In this document: positions 1 to 6,474 of the stretch, piece after piece
Layout: every line of letters starts with the position of its first letter
Numbering within the stretch: position 1 is the stretch's first letter
Source of the DNA: Chloroflexota bacterium
Lineage (GTDB): Bacteria > Chloroflexota > Dormibacteria > CF-121
Assembly (NCBI GenBank): GCA_005882525.1
Contig: VBGO01000363.1
Location: forward strand, 1 to 7,842
Reading direction: 5' to 3'
Length of the DNA: 7,842 nt
Position numbers and translations under genes: made by a program
The notes under the pieces: generated by a model
Databases searched by the model: none
What the model was told of the DNA's origin: nothing
The model's input: the letters and a program-made list of their open reading frames with translations, nothing else

Positions 1-384
1 ATCGAGCCGCTGCTCGAGCTGCGCTCGCAGCGCCGGGTCCGGTGGGGCGTCGCCCAGGTTCCACCCGTCGAGCAGCGCCCGGAGGTAGAGACCGGTTCCA
101 CCCTGGAGGACGGGGAGCTTGCCGCGCTCGGCGATCTCCCCGATCGCCCGTAGCGCCACCCGCTGGTAGTCGGCAGCGGTGAATGGCTCGCCCGGGTCGA
201 CGACATCGATGGCGTGGCAGGACAGCCCACGCAGCTCTGCCGCCGTCGGTTTGTTGGTGCCGATGTCGCAGTGCCGGAAGACCTGGCGGGAGTCCACTGA
301 GACGAGCTCGCCGCCGAGCCGCTCGGCGACTGTGATCGCCAACTCGGTCTTGCCGCTGGCCGTTGGCCCGACGATCGCCACCAC
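1..384 (-). CDS. miaA: tRNA dimethylallyltransferase MiaA, N-terminal part (3' end cut by window edge)
   Basis: MiaA transfers a dimethylallyl group from DMAPP to N6 of A37 in tRNAs reading UNN codons, giving i6A37. The 128 visible residues hold the P-loop GPTASGKT (about 6-13), the DSRQ motif (31-34, followed by VFR instead of the more usual IYR), DIGTNKPT (40-47), the HAIDVVDP stretch (58-64) and GGTGLYLRALLDG (95-107). These are the family hallmarks in the expected order. The C-terminal half lies beyond base 1. The frame opens at a TGA inside the mutL 3' end, and the only usable starts before the P-loop are two adjacent GTG codons (382-384 and 379-381). I chose the first. No clear Shine-Dalgarno sequence precedes it. 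The start lies 11 nt after the mutL stop, so it is probably co-transcribed and translationally coupled. The family call is secure; the exact start is not. Confidence 0.93.
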   Translation of the reverse strand, partial: MVAIVGPTASGKTELAITVAERLGGELVSVDSRQVFRHCDIGTNKPTAAELRGLSCHAIDVVDPGEPFTAADYQRVALRAIGEIAERGKLPVLQGGTGLYLRALLDGWNLGDAPPDPALRAQLEQRLD

Positions 385-395
385 CCGGAGATTGG

Positions 396-2102
396 TTAGG
401 GCCGTTTGAACAGCCGCCTCAGCTGGTCATCCGGCAGGATCAAGGTGGTGGGCCGCCCGTGCGGGCAGCTGATCGGCTCCGCGGTCACGGCCAGCGAGCT
501 CAGCAGTTGACGCGCGGATTCCGGCGTCATCGCGTCGCCGAAGCGAACCGCGCTGTGGCACGCGAGCAGCGCCGCCGAGTCGCGGAGCCGGCGGTCCGGC
601 GTTCGCTCGCCGAGCAGGTCGGTGAGCACCAACTCGAGGACGCGCGCCGCCCGGCCTTCCGGCATGTCCGCCGGTGCCGCCCGAAGGCGGATGGCGTGCG
701 GCCCGAAGCGCTCAGCCTCGAAGCCGAGCGTCGCCAGCCACGCCTCGTGTTCCTCGAAGGCTGCCAGCTGGCCGGGCGTCAGGTCCAGCACAGGCGGGAT
801 CAGGAGGAGCTGGCTGGATGGCTGCCCGCGCTCGAGGCGATGCAGGATCCGGTCGAACAGCACCCGCTCGTGGGCGGCGTGCTGGTCGATCAGGACGATC
901 GCGGCCGGGGCTTCCGCGACCAGGTACCCGTGCAGTAGCTGTCCGATGTACTCGAGCGCCGGCAACCGCGGGCCGTCAATCTCCCTCCCCTCTTGCCGGG
1001 GAGCTTCTGGGTGGGGGCCGACCGGCACGCCCGACAGCACCGCGGTTTCGCGAAGCTCGAGGAGCGGCCCGGTACCGGATGGCTGCAGCTCGTAGAGCGG
1101 GCTTTGCCGAAGGGCCCGGTAGCAGGCGCGCTCGACGGCCGCGAAGACGGCCCCCTCATTCCGGAAGCGGACCTCACGCTTGGTGGGATGGACATTGACG
1201 TCGACCTCGCCGGGGTCGACCAGCAGGTCCAGCACGGCCAGTGGAAAACGATCGGGCTCGCGCAGTCCGCGATAGGCCTGTTCGACGGCGAAGGCGAGGT
1301 TGCGGTGGTGAATGCGCCGCCCATTGACAAGGATGACCACGTGATCCCGAGTGCCCCGATGCAGGGCGGGTGGGCTGATCAGCCCGCGCACGGTTGACTC
1401 CTCGACGGCCAGCATCGCCGTCGCCATCTGGCTGTCGTAGACCGCCGCGAACGTCGCCCGCAGGTCACCGGTTCCGGATGTCTCGAGCACCCGCCGCCGG
1501 TCGACGTCCAGGCGAAACGCGATCGTCGGATTCCCGAGGGCGAGCTCACCGACCAGCCGGCTGATGATGGCATTTTCGGTCGCCGGTTGCTTGAGGAATT
1601 TCAAGCGGGCCGGTGTGTTGAAGAAGAGTTGCTGGACGCTGACTCGCGTGCCGGCCGGACAGCCTGCCGGCTCAGCGGCGATGAGCTCCGCGCCCTGGAT
1701 GCGGACCCGGAACCCTTCTCCCCCACTCCGGCTCCGGCTTACAGCTTCGACGTCGGCGACCGCGGCAATACTCGCCAGCGCCTCGCCGCGAAAGCCGAGG
1801 GTGCGGATCGTTCGCAGATCCTCGAGCGAGCGTAGCTTGCTCGTCGCGTGACGCTGAAACGCCACCGGTAAGTCGGCCGGGTTCATCCCCTGGCCGTCGT
1901 CGACCGCCTCGATCAGGCCCTGCCCAGCGGCCTCGACTCGAATATGGATTCGCGTCGCACCGGCATCGATCGCGTTCTCGGCCAGCTCCTTGACGACCGC
2001 TGCCGGCCGATCCACCACCTCCCCGGCGGCGATGCCATCGGCGACCGACGACGGCAGGATCGTGATCCGAGCGGGCTCGATGCCGGTGTCAGTGCGCGGC
2101 AT
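396..2102 (-). CDS. mutL: DNA mismatch repair protein MutL, endonuclease type
   Basis: MutL is the ATP-driven matchmaker of mismatch repair, recruited by MutS. From the ATG at 2100-2102 it is 568 aa. The GHKL ATPase half shows ENAIDAG (42-48, catalytic Glu42), DDGQGM (68-73), RHATSK (84-89), TLGFRGEAL (101-109) and the VHPTKREVRF loop (304-313). A short linker follows (about 340-383). The C-terminal domain has DQHAAHE (406-412), a clamp-binding-like QLLLIP (431-436), ACH (514-516), CPHGRPT (546-552) and FKR (565-567). These are the metal-binding endonuclease motifs that E. coli MutL lacks, so it probably nicks DNA itself without MutH. Two residues deviate: the final Glu of DQHA(x)2E(x)4E is Asp417, and ACR reads ACH. 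A TTG at 2118-2120 would add six residues, but the ATG has AGGG a few bases upstream. The start overlaps the mutS 3' end by 14 nt, which suggests coupled translation. Confidence 0.97.
   Translation of the reverse strand: MPRTDTGIEPARITILPSSVADGIAAGEVVDRPAAVVKELAENAIDAGATRIHIRVEAAGQGLIEAVDDGQGMNPADLPVAFQRHATSKLRSLEDLRTIRTLGFRGEALASIAAVADVEAVSRSRSGGEGFRVRIQGAELIAAEPAGCPAGTRVSVQQLFFNTPARLKFLKQPATENAIISRLVGELALGNPTIAFRLDVDRRRVLETSGTGDLRATFAAVYDSQMATAMLAVEESTVRGLISPPALHRGTRDHVVILVNGRRIHHRNLAFAVEQAYRGLREPDRFPLAVLDLLVDPGEVDVNVHPTKREVRFRNEGAVFAAVERACYRALRQSPLYELQPSGTGPLLELRETAVLSGVPVGPHPEAPRQEGREIDGPRLPALEYIGQLLHGYLVAEAPAAIVLIDQHAAHERVLFDRILHRLERGQPSSQLLLIPPVLDLTPGQLAAFEEHEAWLATLGFEAERFGPHAIRLRAAPADMPEGRAARVLELVLTDLLGERTPDRRLRDSAALLACHSAVRFGDAMTPESARQLLSSLAVTAEPISCPHGRPTTLILPDDQLRRLFKRP
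985..1003. repeat. REP-like inverted repeat inside the mutL linker
   Basis: CTCCCC (985-990) and GGGGAG (998-1003) form a perfect 6-bp stem around a 7-nt loop. C- and G-runs on both sides (to about 1016) extend the pyrimidine/purine asymmetry. On the minus strand it resembles the small C-rich/G-rich palindromic repeats that are often scattered between genes in GC-rich bacteria. Here it is read in frame as PRQEGRE within the unconserved MutL linker. Confidence 0.4.
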
Positions 2103-4638
2103 GCTGACCCTGCCAGGCAAAGAGCTTCTCCAGCGCTTCTCGCGGCGACAGACGCTCCAGGTCGAGCTGCTTGAGCTCGCTGACCACCGGATGATCGAGC
2201 GGAAGGCTCAGTTGAGCATTCGGATCCGGCCGCTCCAGCGGCCGTAGACCCTCCAGGTCCGACAGCACCTGGCGGGCGCGCACGACCACCTGGCGGGGAA
2301 GCCCGGCCAGCTCGGCGACATGGATGCCGTAGCTGCGGTCCGCGCCGCCCTCGACCACCTGGTGCAGGAAGATGACGCGCTCGCCTTCTTCGCGGACTTC
2401 CATGCGGAAGTTGCGCAGCCGCGGAAGGCGCTGCGCCAGCGCGGTCAGCTCGTGATAATGGGTCGCGAACAGCGTCAACGAGCGGAGCTGCGGCGCATCG
2501 TGAAGGTATTCGAGGATTGCCTGGGCGATGCTCACCCCGTCGTAAGTGCTGGTGCCGCGGCCCACCTCGTCGAAGATCAGCAGGCTGCGCGGTGTGGCGT
2601 GCGCCAGGATATGCGCGGTCTCGACCATCTCGACCATGAAGGTCGACAAGCCCTTTGCCAGCTCATCGTGGGCGCCGACACGGGTGAAGATCCGGTCGCA
2701 GAGGCCGATGACGGCCCGCTCCGCCGGGACGAAGCTGCCCACCTGGGCCAGCAGGACGATGATGCCGGCCTGCCGCAGATAGGTGGACTTCCCCGCCATG
2801 TTCGGCCCGCTGAGCAGCACGACTTGCTGATCGACCGGATCCAGCCGCAGGTCGTTGGGGACGAAGCGTCCGGGCCCCAGCGCCGCCTCCACGAGCGGGT
2901 GGCGGCCGCCGATGATCTCGCAGCCCGGCTCATCGCGAAACGAGGGCCGCACCCAGCGCTGCTGGGCCGCCGCGCTGCCCAGCGCCGCCAGCGCATCCAG
3001 TTCGGCCAGCCAGGCGGCGGTGTCCAGCAGGTCTTTCCCGGCCGCAGTGATCCGCCGGCACAGCTCGCCGAACAGCGTCTGCTCGCGGGCGACCGTCGCG
3101 CTCCTGGCGTTGAGGACCAACGTTTCCTTCTCCTTGAGCTCGGGTGTGACGTAGCGCTCGCCGTTGACGAGCGTCTGTTTGCGAACGTACTCGGCAGGGA
3201 TCGCCTCACGGTTCGCGTGGCTGATCTCGAGGTAGTAGCCGAACACCTGGTTGAAGCCGACCTTCAGCGACCGGATACCGGTCCGCTGACGCTCGGTCTG
3301 TTCCAGGCCGGCGATCCACTCGCGGGCGGCCTTCGAGCCGTCGCGAAGAGCGTCGAGCTCGGCATCGAACCCGGCCTTGAAGACACCGCCCTCCCGCAGC
3401 GTCGCCGGCACGTCGTCGACCAGTGCCGCCGATAGGAGATCGCGAATCCCGTCTTGCGATGTTGACGGCGTCGGGCCGGCCAGTTCCGGCCAGCGGGCGG
3501 CGATCGCTCGGATGGCCGGCAACGCCATGAGAGCCTCGAGCAGCGCACGCAGGTCGCGCGGGGTGGCGAGCCCCTGCCCGGTCCGGGCGGCGATCCGCTC
3601 CAGGTCCGGCATCCCGCGCAGTTCGCTCTGCAACTGGCCTCGGGGGAGCGGATCCTGAACGAGCTGGGTCACCCGGCCCAGCCGCTCCTCGAGCGGCTCC
3701 CGGTCGCGCAGCGGCTGACCGAGCCAGCGCCGAAGCGTCCGGGCGCCCATCGTGGTGGTCGCCTCGCGCACCATTAGGCCGGCGAGATCGTCGCCCGACG
3801 CGGAGCGGTCGACCGCCAGCCCCAGGCTGCGCCGGGTCGCGGGGTCGAGGTGCATGTAAGCCCGCGGATGCTGGGCATGCAGCCGGAGTAGCCCGGCTTC
3901 GAGGCGCAGGTGTGACCGCTCGGCGTGTCGCAACAAGGCGTGGGCGGCGGCCAGGGCTTCCGGCCATTCATCGCAACCAAAGGCGGCCAGGGTTTCGACA
4001 CCGAGCAGGGCCAGCAGGCGATCGACCGCGGCGCGGGCGTCGAAATCCTGCGGATCCACCCAGCTCACCGGTGTCCTCCCGGCCAGCGCGAGCATGCGTG
4101 GCCGGTCACTTTCCGAAACGATCAACTCGGCCGGGTGGAGCCGGGTCAGTTCGTCACCAAGCGCCTCATCGGTGGGCTCGACCCGGAGCAGCGCGAGCTC
4201 GCCGGTGGAACAATCCAGGGCCGCGATGCCGTGGTAATGCGACCGCAGGCAAACCGCGACCGCATAGTTGGCGCCGCCGCCTTCGAGGTAGCTATCCTCC
4301 ACCACGGTGCCGGGGGTCAGCACCCGGACCACCTCTCGCCGCACCAGGCCGCGGGCGGCGCCGGCCGGCTCGACCTGGTCGCAGAGGGCGACCTTGACGC
4401 CGGCCTTGAGCAGCTTCCCGACGTAGCTTTCGAAGGCATGGTAGGGCACGCCGGCCATGGGTAGCCGCTGCCCTTTGCCGAGCTCGCGCGAGGTGAGCGT
4501 GATGCCTAAGATCGGGGCCGCGCGCTCGGCATCGTCGCCGAAGGTCTCATAGAAGTCACCCAGGCGGAAGAGCACGACGGCGTCCGGGTGCTCACGCTTG
4601 ATCCGCTCGTACTGTTCGAGGACGGGGACCGGCTTCAG
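2089..4638 (-). CDS. mutS: DNA mismatch repair protein MutS; probable CTG start
   Basis: MutS binds mismatches and small loops and signals to MutL. Counted from a CTG at 4636-4638 it is 849 aa, close to E. coli MutS (853). The mismatch-reading motif GDFYETF puts Phe29 and Glu31 where E. coli has F36 and E38. The clamp region has GFNQVFGYYLEISHAN and RYVTPELKEKE. The ABC ATPase has Walker A GPNMAGKST (611-619), Walker B LLIFDE (Asp690/Glu691), then GRGTST and FATHYHEL. The C-terminal tail has a beta-clamp-binding motif QLSLPL (809-814) and a helical end. The first canonical start is GTG at 4573-4575, but that drops the family-conserved LEQYERIKREHPDAVV. No ATG, GTG or TTG occurs in frame between it and the upstream stop at 5206-5208. 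The CTG lies 8 nt after the miaB stop, with AGGCGA at 4643-4648 as a possible Shine-Dalgarno site. The gene identity is certain; the start is inferred. Confidence 0.96.
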   Translation of the reverse strand: MKPVPVLEQYERIKREHPDAVVLFRLGDFYETFGDDAERAAPILGITLTSRELGKGQRLPMAGVPYHAFESYVGKLLKAGVKVALCDQVEPAGAARGLVRREVVRVLTPGTVVEDSYLEGGGANYAVAVCLRSHYHGIAALDCSTGELALLRVEPTDEALGDELTRLHPAELIVSESDRPRMLALAGRTPVSWVDPQDFDARAAVDRLLALLGVETLAAFGCDEWPEALAAAHALLRHAERSHLRLEAGLLRLHAQHPRAYMHLDPATRRSLGLAVDRSASGDDLAGLMVREATTTMGARTLRRWLGQPLRDREPLEERLGRVTQLVQDPLPRGQLQSELRGMPDLERIAARTGQGLATPRDLRALLEALMALPAIRAIAARWPELAGPTPSTSQDGIRDLLSAALVDDVPATLREGGVFKAGFDAELDALRDGSKAAREWIAGLEQTERQRTGIRSLKVGFNQVFGYYLEISHANREAIPAEYVRKQTLVNGERYVTPELKEKETLVLNARSATVAREQTLFGELCRRITAAGKDLLDTAAWLAELDALAALGSAAAQQRWVRPSFRDEPGCEIIGGRHPLVEAALGPGRFVPNDLRLDPVDQQVVLLSGPNMAGKSTYLRQAGIIVLLAQVGSFVPAERAVIGLCDRIFTRVGAHDELAKGLSTFMVEMVETAHILAHATPRSLLIFDEVGRGTSTYDGVSIAQAILEYLHDAPQLRSLTLFATHYHELTALAQRLPRLRNFRMEVREEGERVIFLHQVVEGGADRSYGIHVAELAGLPRQVVVRARQVLSDLEGLRPLERPDPNAQLSLPLDHPVVSELKQLDLERLSPREALEKLFAWQGQHAAH

Positions 4639-4642
4639 AGCG

Positions 4643-4648
4643 TCGCCT
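4643..4648 (-). promoter_or_regulatory. Possible Shine-Dalgarno site for a CTG-initiated mutS
   Basis: AGGCGA on the minus strand overlaps the miaB TAG stop. Its AGG core is separated by 7 nt from the CTG at 4636-4638. The spacing is right for ribosome binding and supports restart after miaB, although the match to the anti-Shine-Dalgarno sequence is only moderate. Confidence 0.35.
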
Positions 4649-6026
4649 AGTTGAGCACCTGGCCGCGAAGCTGCCAGGCGTTGGCCTGCTCGACATGGAC
4701 CCGGCGGACGGTGCCGGGCTCGGCGCCCAAGGGCGCGACGCCCACGACGACTTTGTTCTGGCGGGTTCTTCCGCTGACCTCCGAGCCCTCCGCCCGCTCG
4801 AGCAGTACCTCGACCGTCCTGCCCAGCCAGCGCCGGTTGGCCTCCTCCGCGATCCGCCGCTGGGCCTCGAGCAACACGTTGATCCGGCGTTTCTTCTCGG
4901 CAGGGGCGACGTCGTCGGGCTGGCGCGCGGCCGTGGTCCGGGGCCGCGGCGAGAAGCCCTGGATGTGGACGACATCGAATTTGATCTCCTCCAGCAGGCT
5001 GAGGGTGCGCTGGAACTGCTCCTCGGTCTCGCCCGGGTAGCCCACGATGACGTCGGTCGAGACGGACAGCTCCGGAATCGTGGCGCGAGCGTGCGCGATG
5101 ATCGCGCGGTACTCGTCGATCGTGTAGCGGCGGCGCATCTGCTTCAAAATGGCGTCGTCCCCGGACTGGAAGGGCAGGTGAAGGTGCTCGGACACCCGGG
5201 GCAGGTCACGGATGGCGAAGAGCAAGTCGTCGTGGACGTGGCGCGGGTGCGAGGTCAGGAAGCGCACCCGCCAGATCCCCGGCACCCGCTCGACCGCTTC
5301 CAGCAACGTCGACAGCCCCGCCTTCGTCTCCGGGTCGCGGTAGGAGTTGACTGTCTGACCGAGCAGGGTCACCTCCCGCACGCCCTGGTTGGCAAACCGG
5401 CGCACGTCCTCCACCACGTCGTCCAGCGGCCGGCTGCGCTCGGTTCCGCGGACGAACGGCACAATGCAGAAACTGCAGACTTCGTTGCAGCCGAAGATCA
5501 CCGGCACGTAGGCGGTCAGTCCATGCTGCAGGACTGCGCCGCCCGTCTGCGCCGGGTCCGTCTCGTACTCACCCTGCAGGTCGTCGATGAAGGCCTCGTA
5601 CTGGCGCATGTCGAACCGATAATCGAGGTCGGGCAGCCGCTCGTAGAGGCGGTCCTTTTCTTTGTTCGCCATGCAGCCGGTCATGGCGATGGCACGACCC
5701 GGGCGGGCGCGTTTCCAGGCTCCCAGCTCGCGGAATTTTCCGTAGGCTTTCTGCTCGGCGTTCTGCCGTACGCAACAGGTCACCAGGATGGCGAGGTCCG
5801 CCTGGTCCAGGTCGGTAACGGCGCGAAAGCCGGCGGCCGTCAGGCCCTGGGACAGGTAGTCGGCGTCCGACTCGTTCATCTGGCAGCCGCTCACCCAGAG
5901 ATGAAACCGCTCGCCCGAGGGCGGACGCTTGCGTCCGTTGCGACGCGGTCGTGAGAAGGCGTGCGGCTCGAAGGTTAGCGGCGCACCGGGAAGCCGGAGC
6001 CGGGGGGGAGCGGTCGATTCAGGCAT
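4647..6026 (-). CDS. miaB: tRNA-2-methylthio-N6-dimethylallyladenosine synthase MiaB
   Basis: MiaB is a radical-SAM methylthiotransferase that converts the i6A37 made by MiaA into ms2i6A37. It is 459 aa, in the usual family range. The N-terminal UPF0004 domain supplies the auxiliary cluster cysteines in GCQMNESD (Cys48), TCCVR (Cys84) and GCMA (Cys118). The radical-SAM core has CNEVCSFC (Cys180, 184, 187) followed by IVPFVRGTERSRP, then TLLGQTVNSY, TSHPRH, HLHLPFQSGDD and STDVIVGYPGETEE. A TRAM RNA-binding domain fills about the last 65 residues. The specific tRNA-type motifs argue for MiaB rather than RimO or MtaB. The N-terminus carries about 40 residues, rich in Pro and Arg, before the first conserved strand. 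No other in-frame start codon is available before the domain, so the ATG at 6024-6026 is favoured. It starts 9 nt after the spoVS stop and ends 8 nt before the proposed mutS start. Confidence 0.97.
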   Translation of the reverse strand: MPESTAPPRLRLPGAPLTFEPHAFSRPRRNGRKRPPSGERFHLWVSGCQMNESDADYLSQGLTAAGFRAVTDLDQADLAILVTCCVRQNAEQKAYGKFRELGAWKRARPGRAIAMTGCMANKEKDRLYERLPDLDYRFDMRQYEAFIDDLQGEYETDPAQTGGAVLQHGLTAYVPVIFGCNEVCSFCIVPFVRGTERSRPLDDVVEDVRRFANQGVREVTLLGQTVNSYRDPETKAGLSTLLEAVERVPGIWRVRFLTSHPRHVHDDLLFAIRDLPRVSEHLHLPFQSGDDAILKQMRRRYTIDEYRAIIAHARATIPELSVSTDVIVGYPGETEEQFQRTLSLLEEIKFDVVHIQGFSPRPRTTAARQPDDVAPAEKKRRINVLLEAQRRIAEEANRRWLGRTVEVLLERAEGSEVSGRTRQNKVVVGVAPLGAEPGTVRRVHVEQANAWQLRGQVLN

Positions 6027-6035
6027 CGACCGAGT

Positions 6036-6398
6036 TTAGCGGGACTCGACCAGCAGACGGATCCCGGTCCGCTCCTCACCGTCAATCGAGATGTCGATGA
6101 AGGACGGGATACAGACCAGATCGATCCCGCCGGCGGCGACGTAGCCACGCGAGATCGCGATTGCTTTGACGGCCTGGTTGATCGCCCCGGCGCCGATCGC
6201 CTGGACTTCGACCCGGGTCTGGCTGCGGACCACCCCGGCGATCGCCCCGGCAACCGCGACCGGTTTCGAGGTGGCCGACACCTTCAAGATCTCAATCGCG
6301 GCCCGCGCCGTGCGGGGGACACCGGCAGCCGGGCTGGCGGAAAGTGTCTTCTCCCCTGTCGAGCCGTTCGATGGCGGTGTGGTTTCCAGAGTGTCCAT
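6036..6398 (-). CDS. spoVS: SpoVS-family protein with N-terminal extension
   Basis: SpoVS is a small Alba-like protein needed for spore coat and cortex development in Bacillus. It is also widespread in non-sporulating bacteria, where its role is unclear and nucleic-acid binding is suspected. The 86-residue core starts at residue 35 with IEILKVSATSKPVAVAGA and continues through QAIGAGAINQAVKAIAI, YVAAGGIDLVCIPSF and IDGEERTGIRLLVE. It spans almost the whole protein, and I recall the Bacillus protein as also 86 aa. Residues 1-34 are an extra Thr/Ser/Pro/Ala-rich segment with no recognisable domain. The ATG at 6396-6398 is the most upstream start, without a convincing Shine-Dalgarno sequence. 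The alternative is that translation begins at the core, where the codon matching the Bacillus Met1 is ATT (6294-6296). It is followed 9 nt later by miaB, so the two are probably one operon. Presence of this gene alone does not show that the organism sporulates. Confidence 0.93.
   Translation of the reverse strand: MDTLETTPPSNGSTGEKTLSASPAAGVPRTARAAIEILKVSATSKPVAVAGAIAGVVRSQTRVEVQAIGAGAINQAVKAIAISRGYVAAGGIDLVCIPSFIDISIDGEERTGIRLLVESR
6362..6377. repeat. 16-bp direct repeat, copy 1 (in spoVS extension)
   Basis: AGCCGTTCGATGGCGG occurs here and again at 6500-6515, 138 bp away. This copy encodes part of the SpoVS N-terminal extension (PPSNGS). The other copy encodes part of the YmdB C-terminus in a different frame. 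The match does not extend convincingly on either side. Confidence 0.6.
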
Positions 6399-6405
6399 CT
6401 ATTCT

Positions 6406-6415
6406 ATCGATCGAT
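6406..6415. repeat. 10-bp perfect palindrome ATCGATCGAT upstream of spoVS
   Basis: The sequence reads identically on both strands and ends 7 nt before the spoVS ATG, the place where a ribosome binding site would be expected. It could be an operator, but a 10-bp palindrome of the GATC/CGAT type is also common by chance in such genomes. Confidence 0.4.
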
Positions 6416-6441
6416 GACCGAACGTTTGATTGCCCCTCGAC

Positions 6442-6470
6442 ACCTTAACCCCAAGTGCAGGGGTCGTCAA
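6442..6470 (-). promoter_or_regulatory. Candidate promoter for spoVS-miaB-mutS-mutL-miaA
   Basis: On the minus strand, just after the ymdB stop, TTGACG (6465-6470, 5 of 6 to the -35 consensus) is followed by exactly 17 bp and TAAGGT (6442-6447, fitting the relaxed TAnnnT -10). The 17-bp spacer is itself an inverted repeat, ACCCC-7 nt-GGGGT (6448-6464). Transcription would start around 6435, leaving a leader of roughly 35-40 nt before the spoVS ATG. The position in the only sizeable gap of the gene run fits an internal operon promoter. The arms could bind a regulator, or the repeat could be a weak hairpin in a transcript reading through from ymdB. No T-tract follows, so an intrinsic terminator is unlikely. 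Confidence 0.45.
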
Positions 6471-6474
6471 GCCG

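Noticed and set aside
2320..3435. Long plus-strand open frame (371 codons) antisense to mutS
   Set aside because: It mirrors the mutS codons on the other strand, has no recognisable domain and is Arg/Ala/Gln-rich as expected for a GC-rich shadow frame. mutS motifs are unbroken on the minus strand.
3465..3500. Repeated GGCCGG/GGCCAG blocks within mutS
   Set aside because: They lie in ordinary codons of the MutS lever region, and such short GC-rich blocks are expected at this base composition.
4695..5954. Long plus-strand open frame (419 codons) antisense to miaB
   Set aside because: miaB is fully supported on the minus strand with all cluster cysteines. The antisense frame shows no family motif and reflects third-position GC bias.
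6181..6251. ATCGCCCCGGC repeated at 6181-6191 and 6241-6251, 60 bp apart
   Set aside because: Both copies encode the GAI peptide inside conserved SpoVS core segments, so shared codons explain the match.
6401..6406. TAGAAT (minus strand) as a leaderless -10 for spoVS
   Set aside because: It ends only 2 nt before the ATG, too close for the transcript to include the start codon, and no -35 lies at the right distance.
6448..6464. Hairpin ACCCC-7 nt-GGGGT as a rho-independent terminator for ymdB
   Set aside because: The stem is only 5 bp and no T-run follows on the minus strand. The placement between good -35 and -10 boxes fits a promoter feature better.
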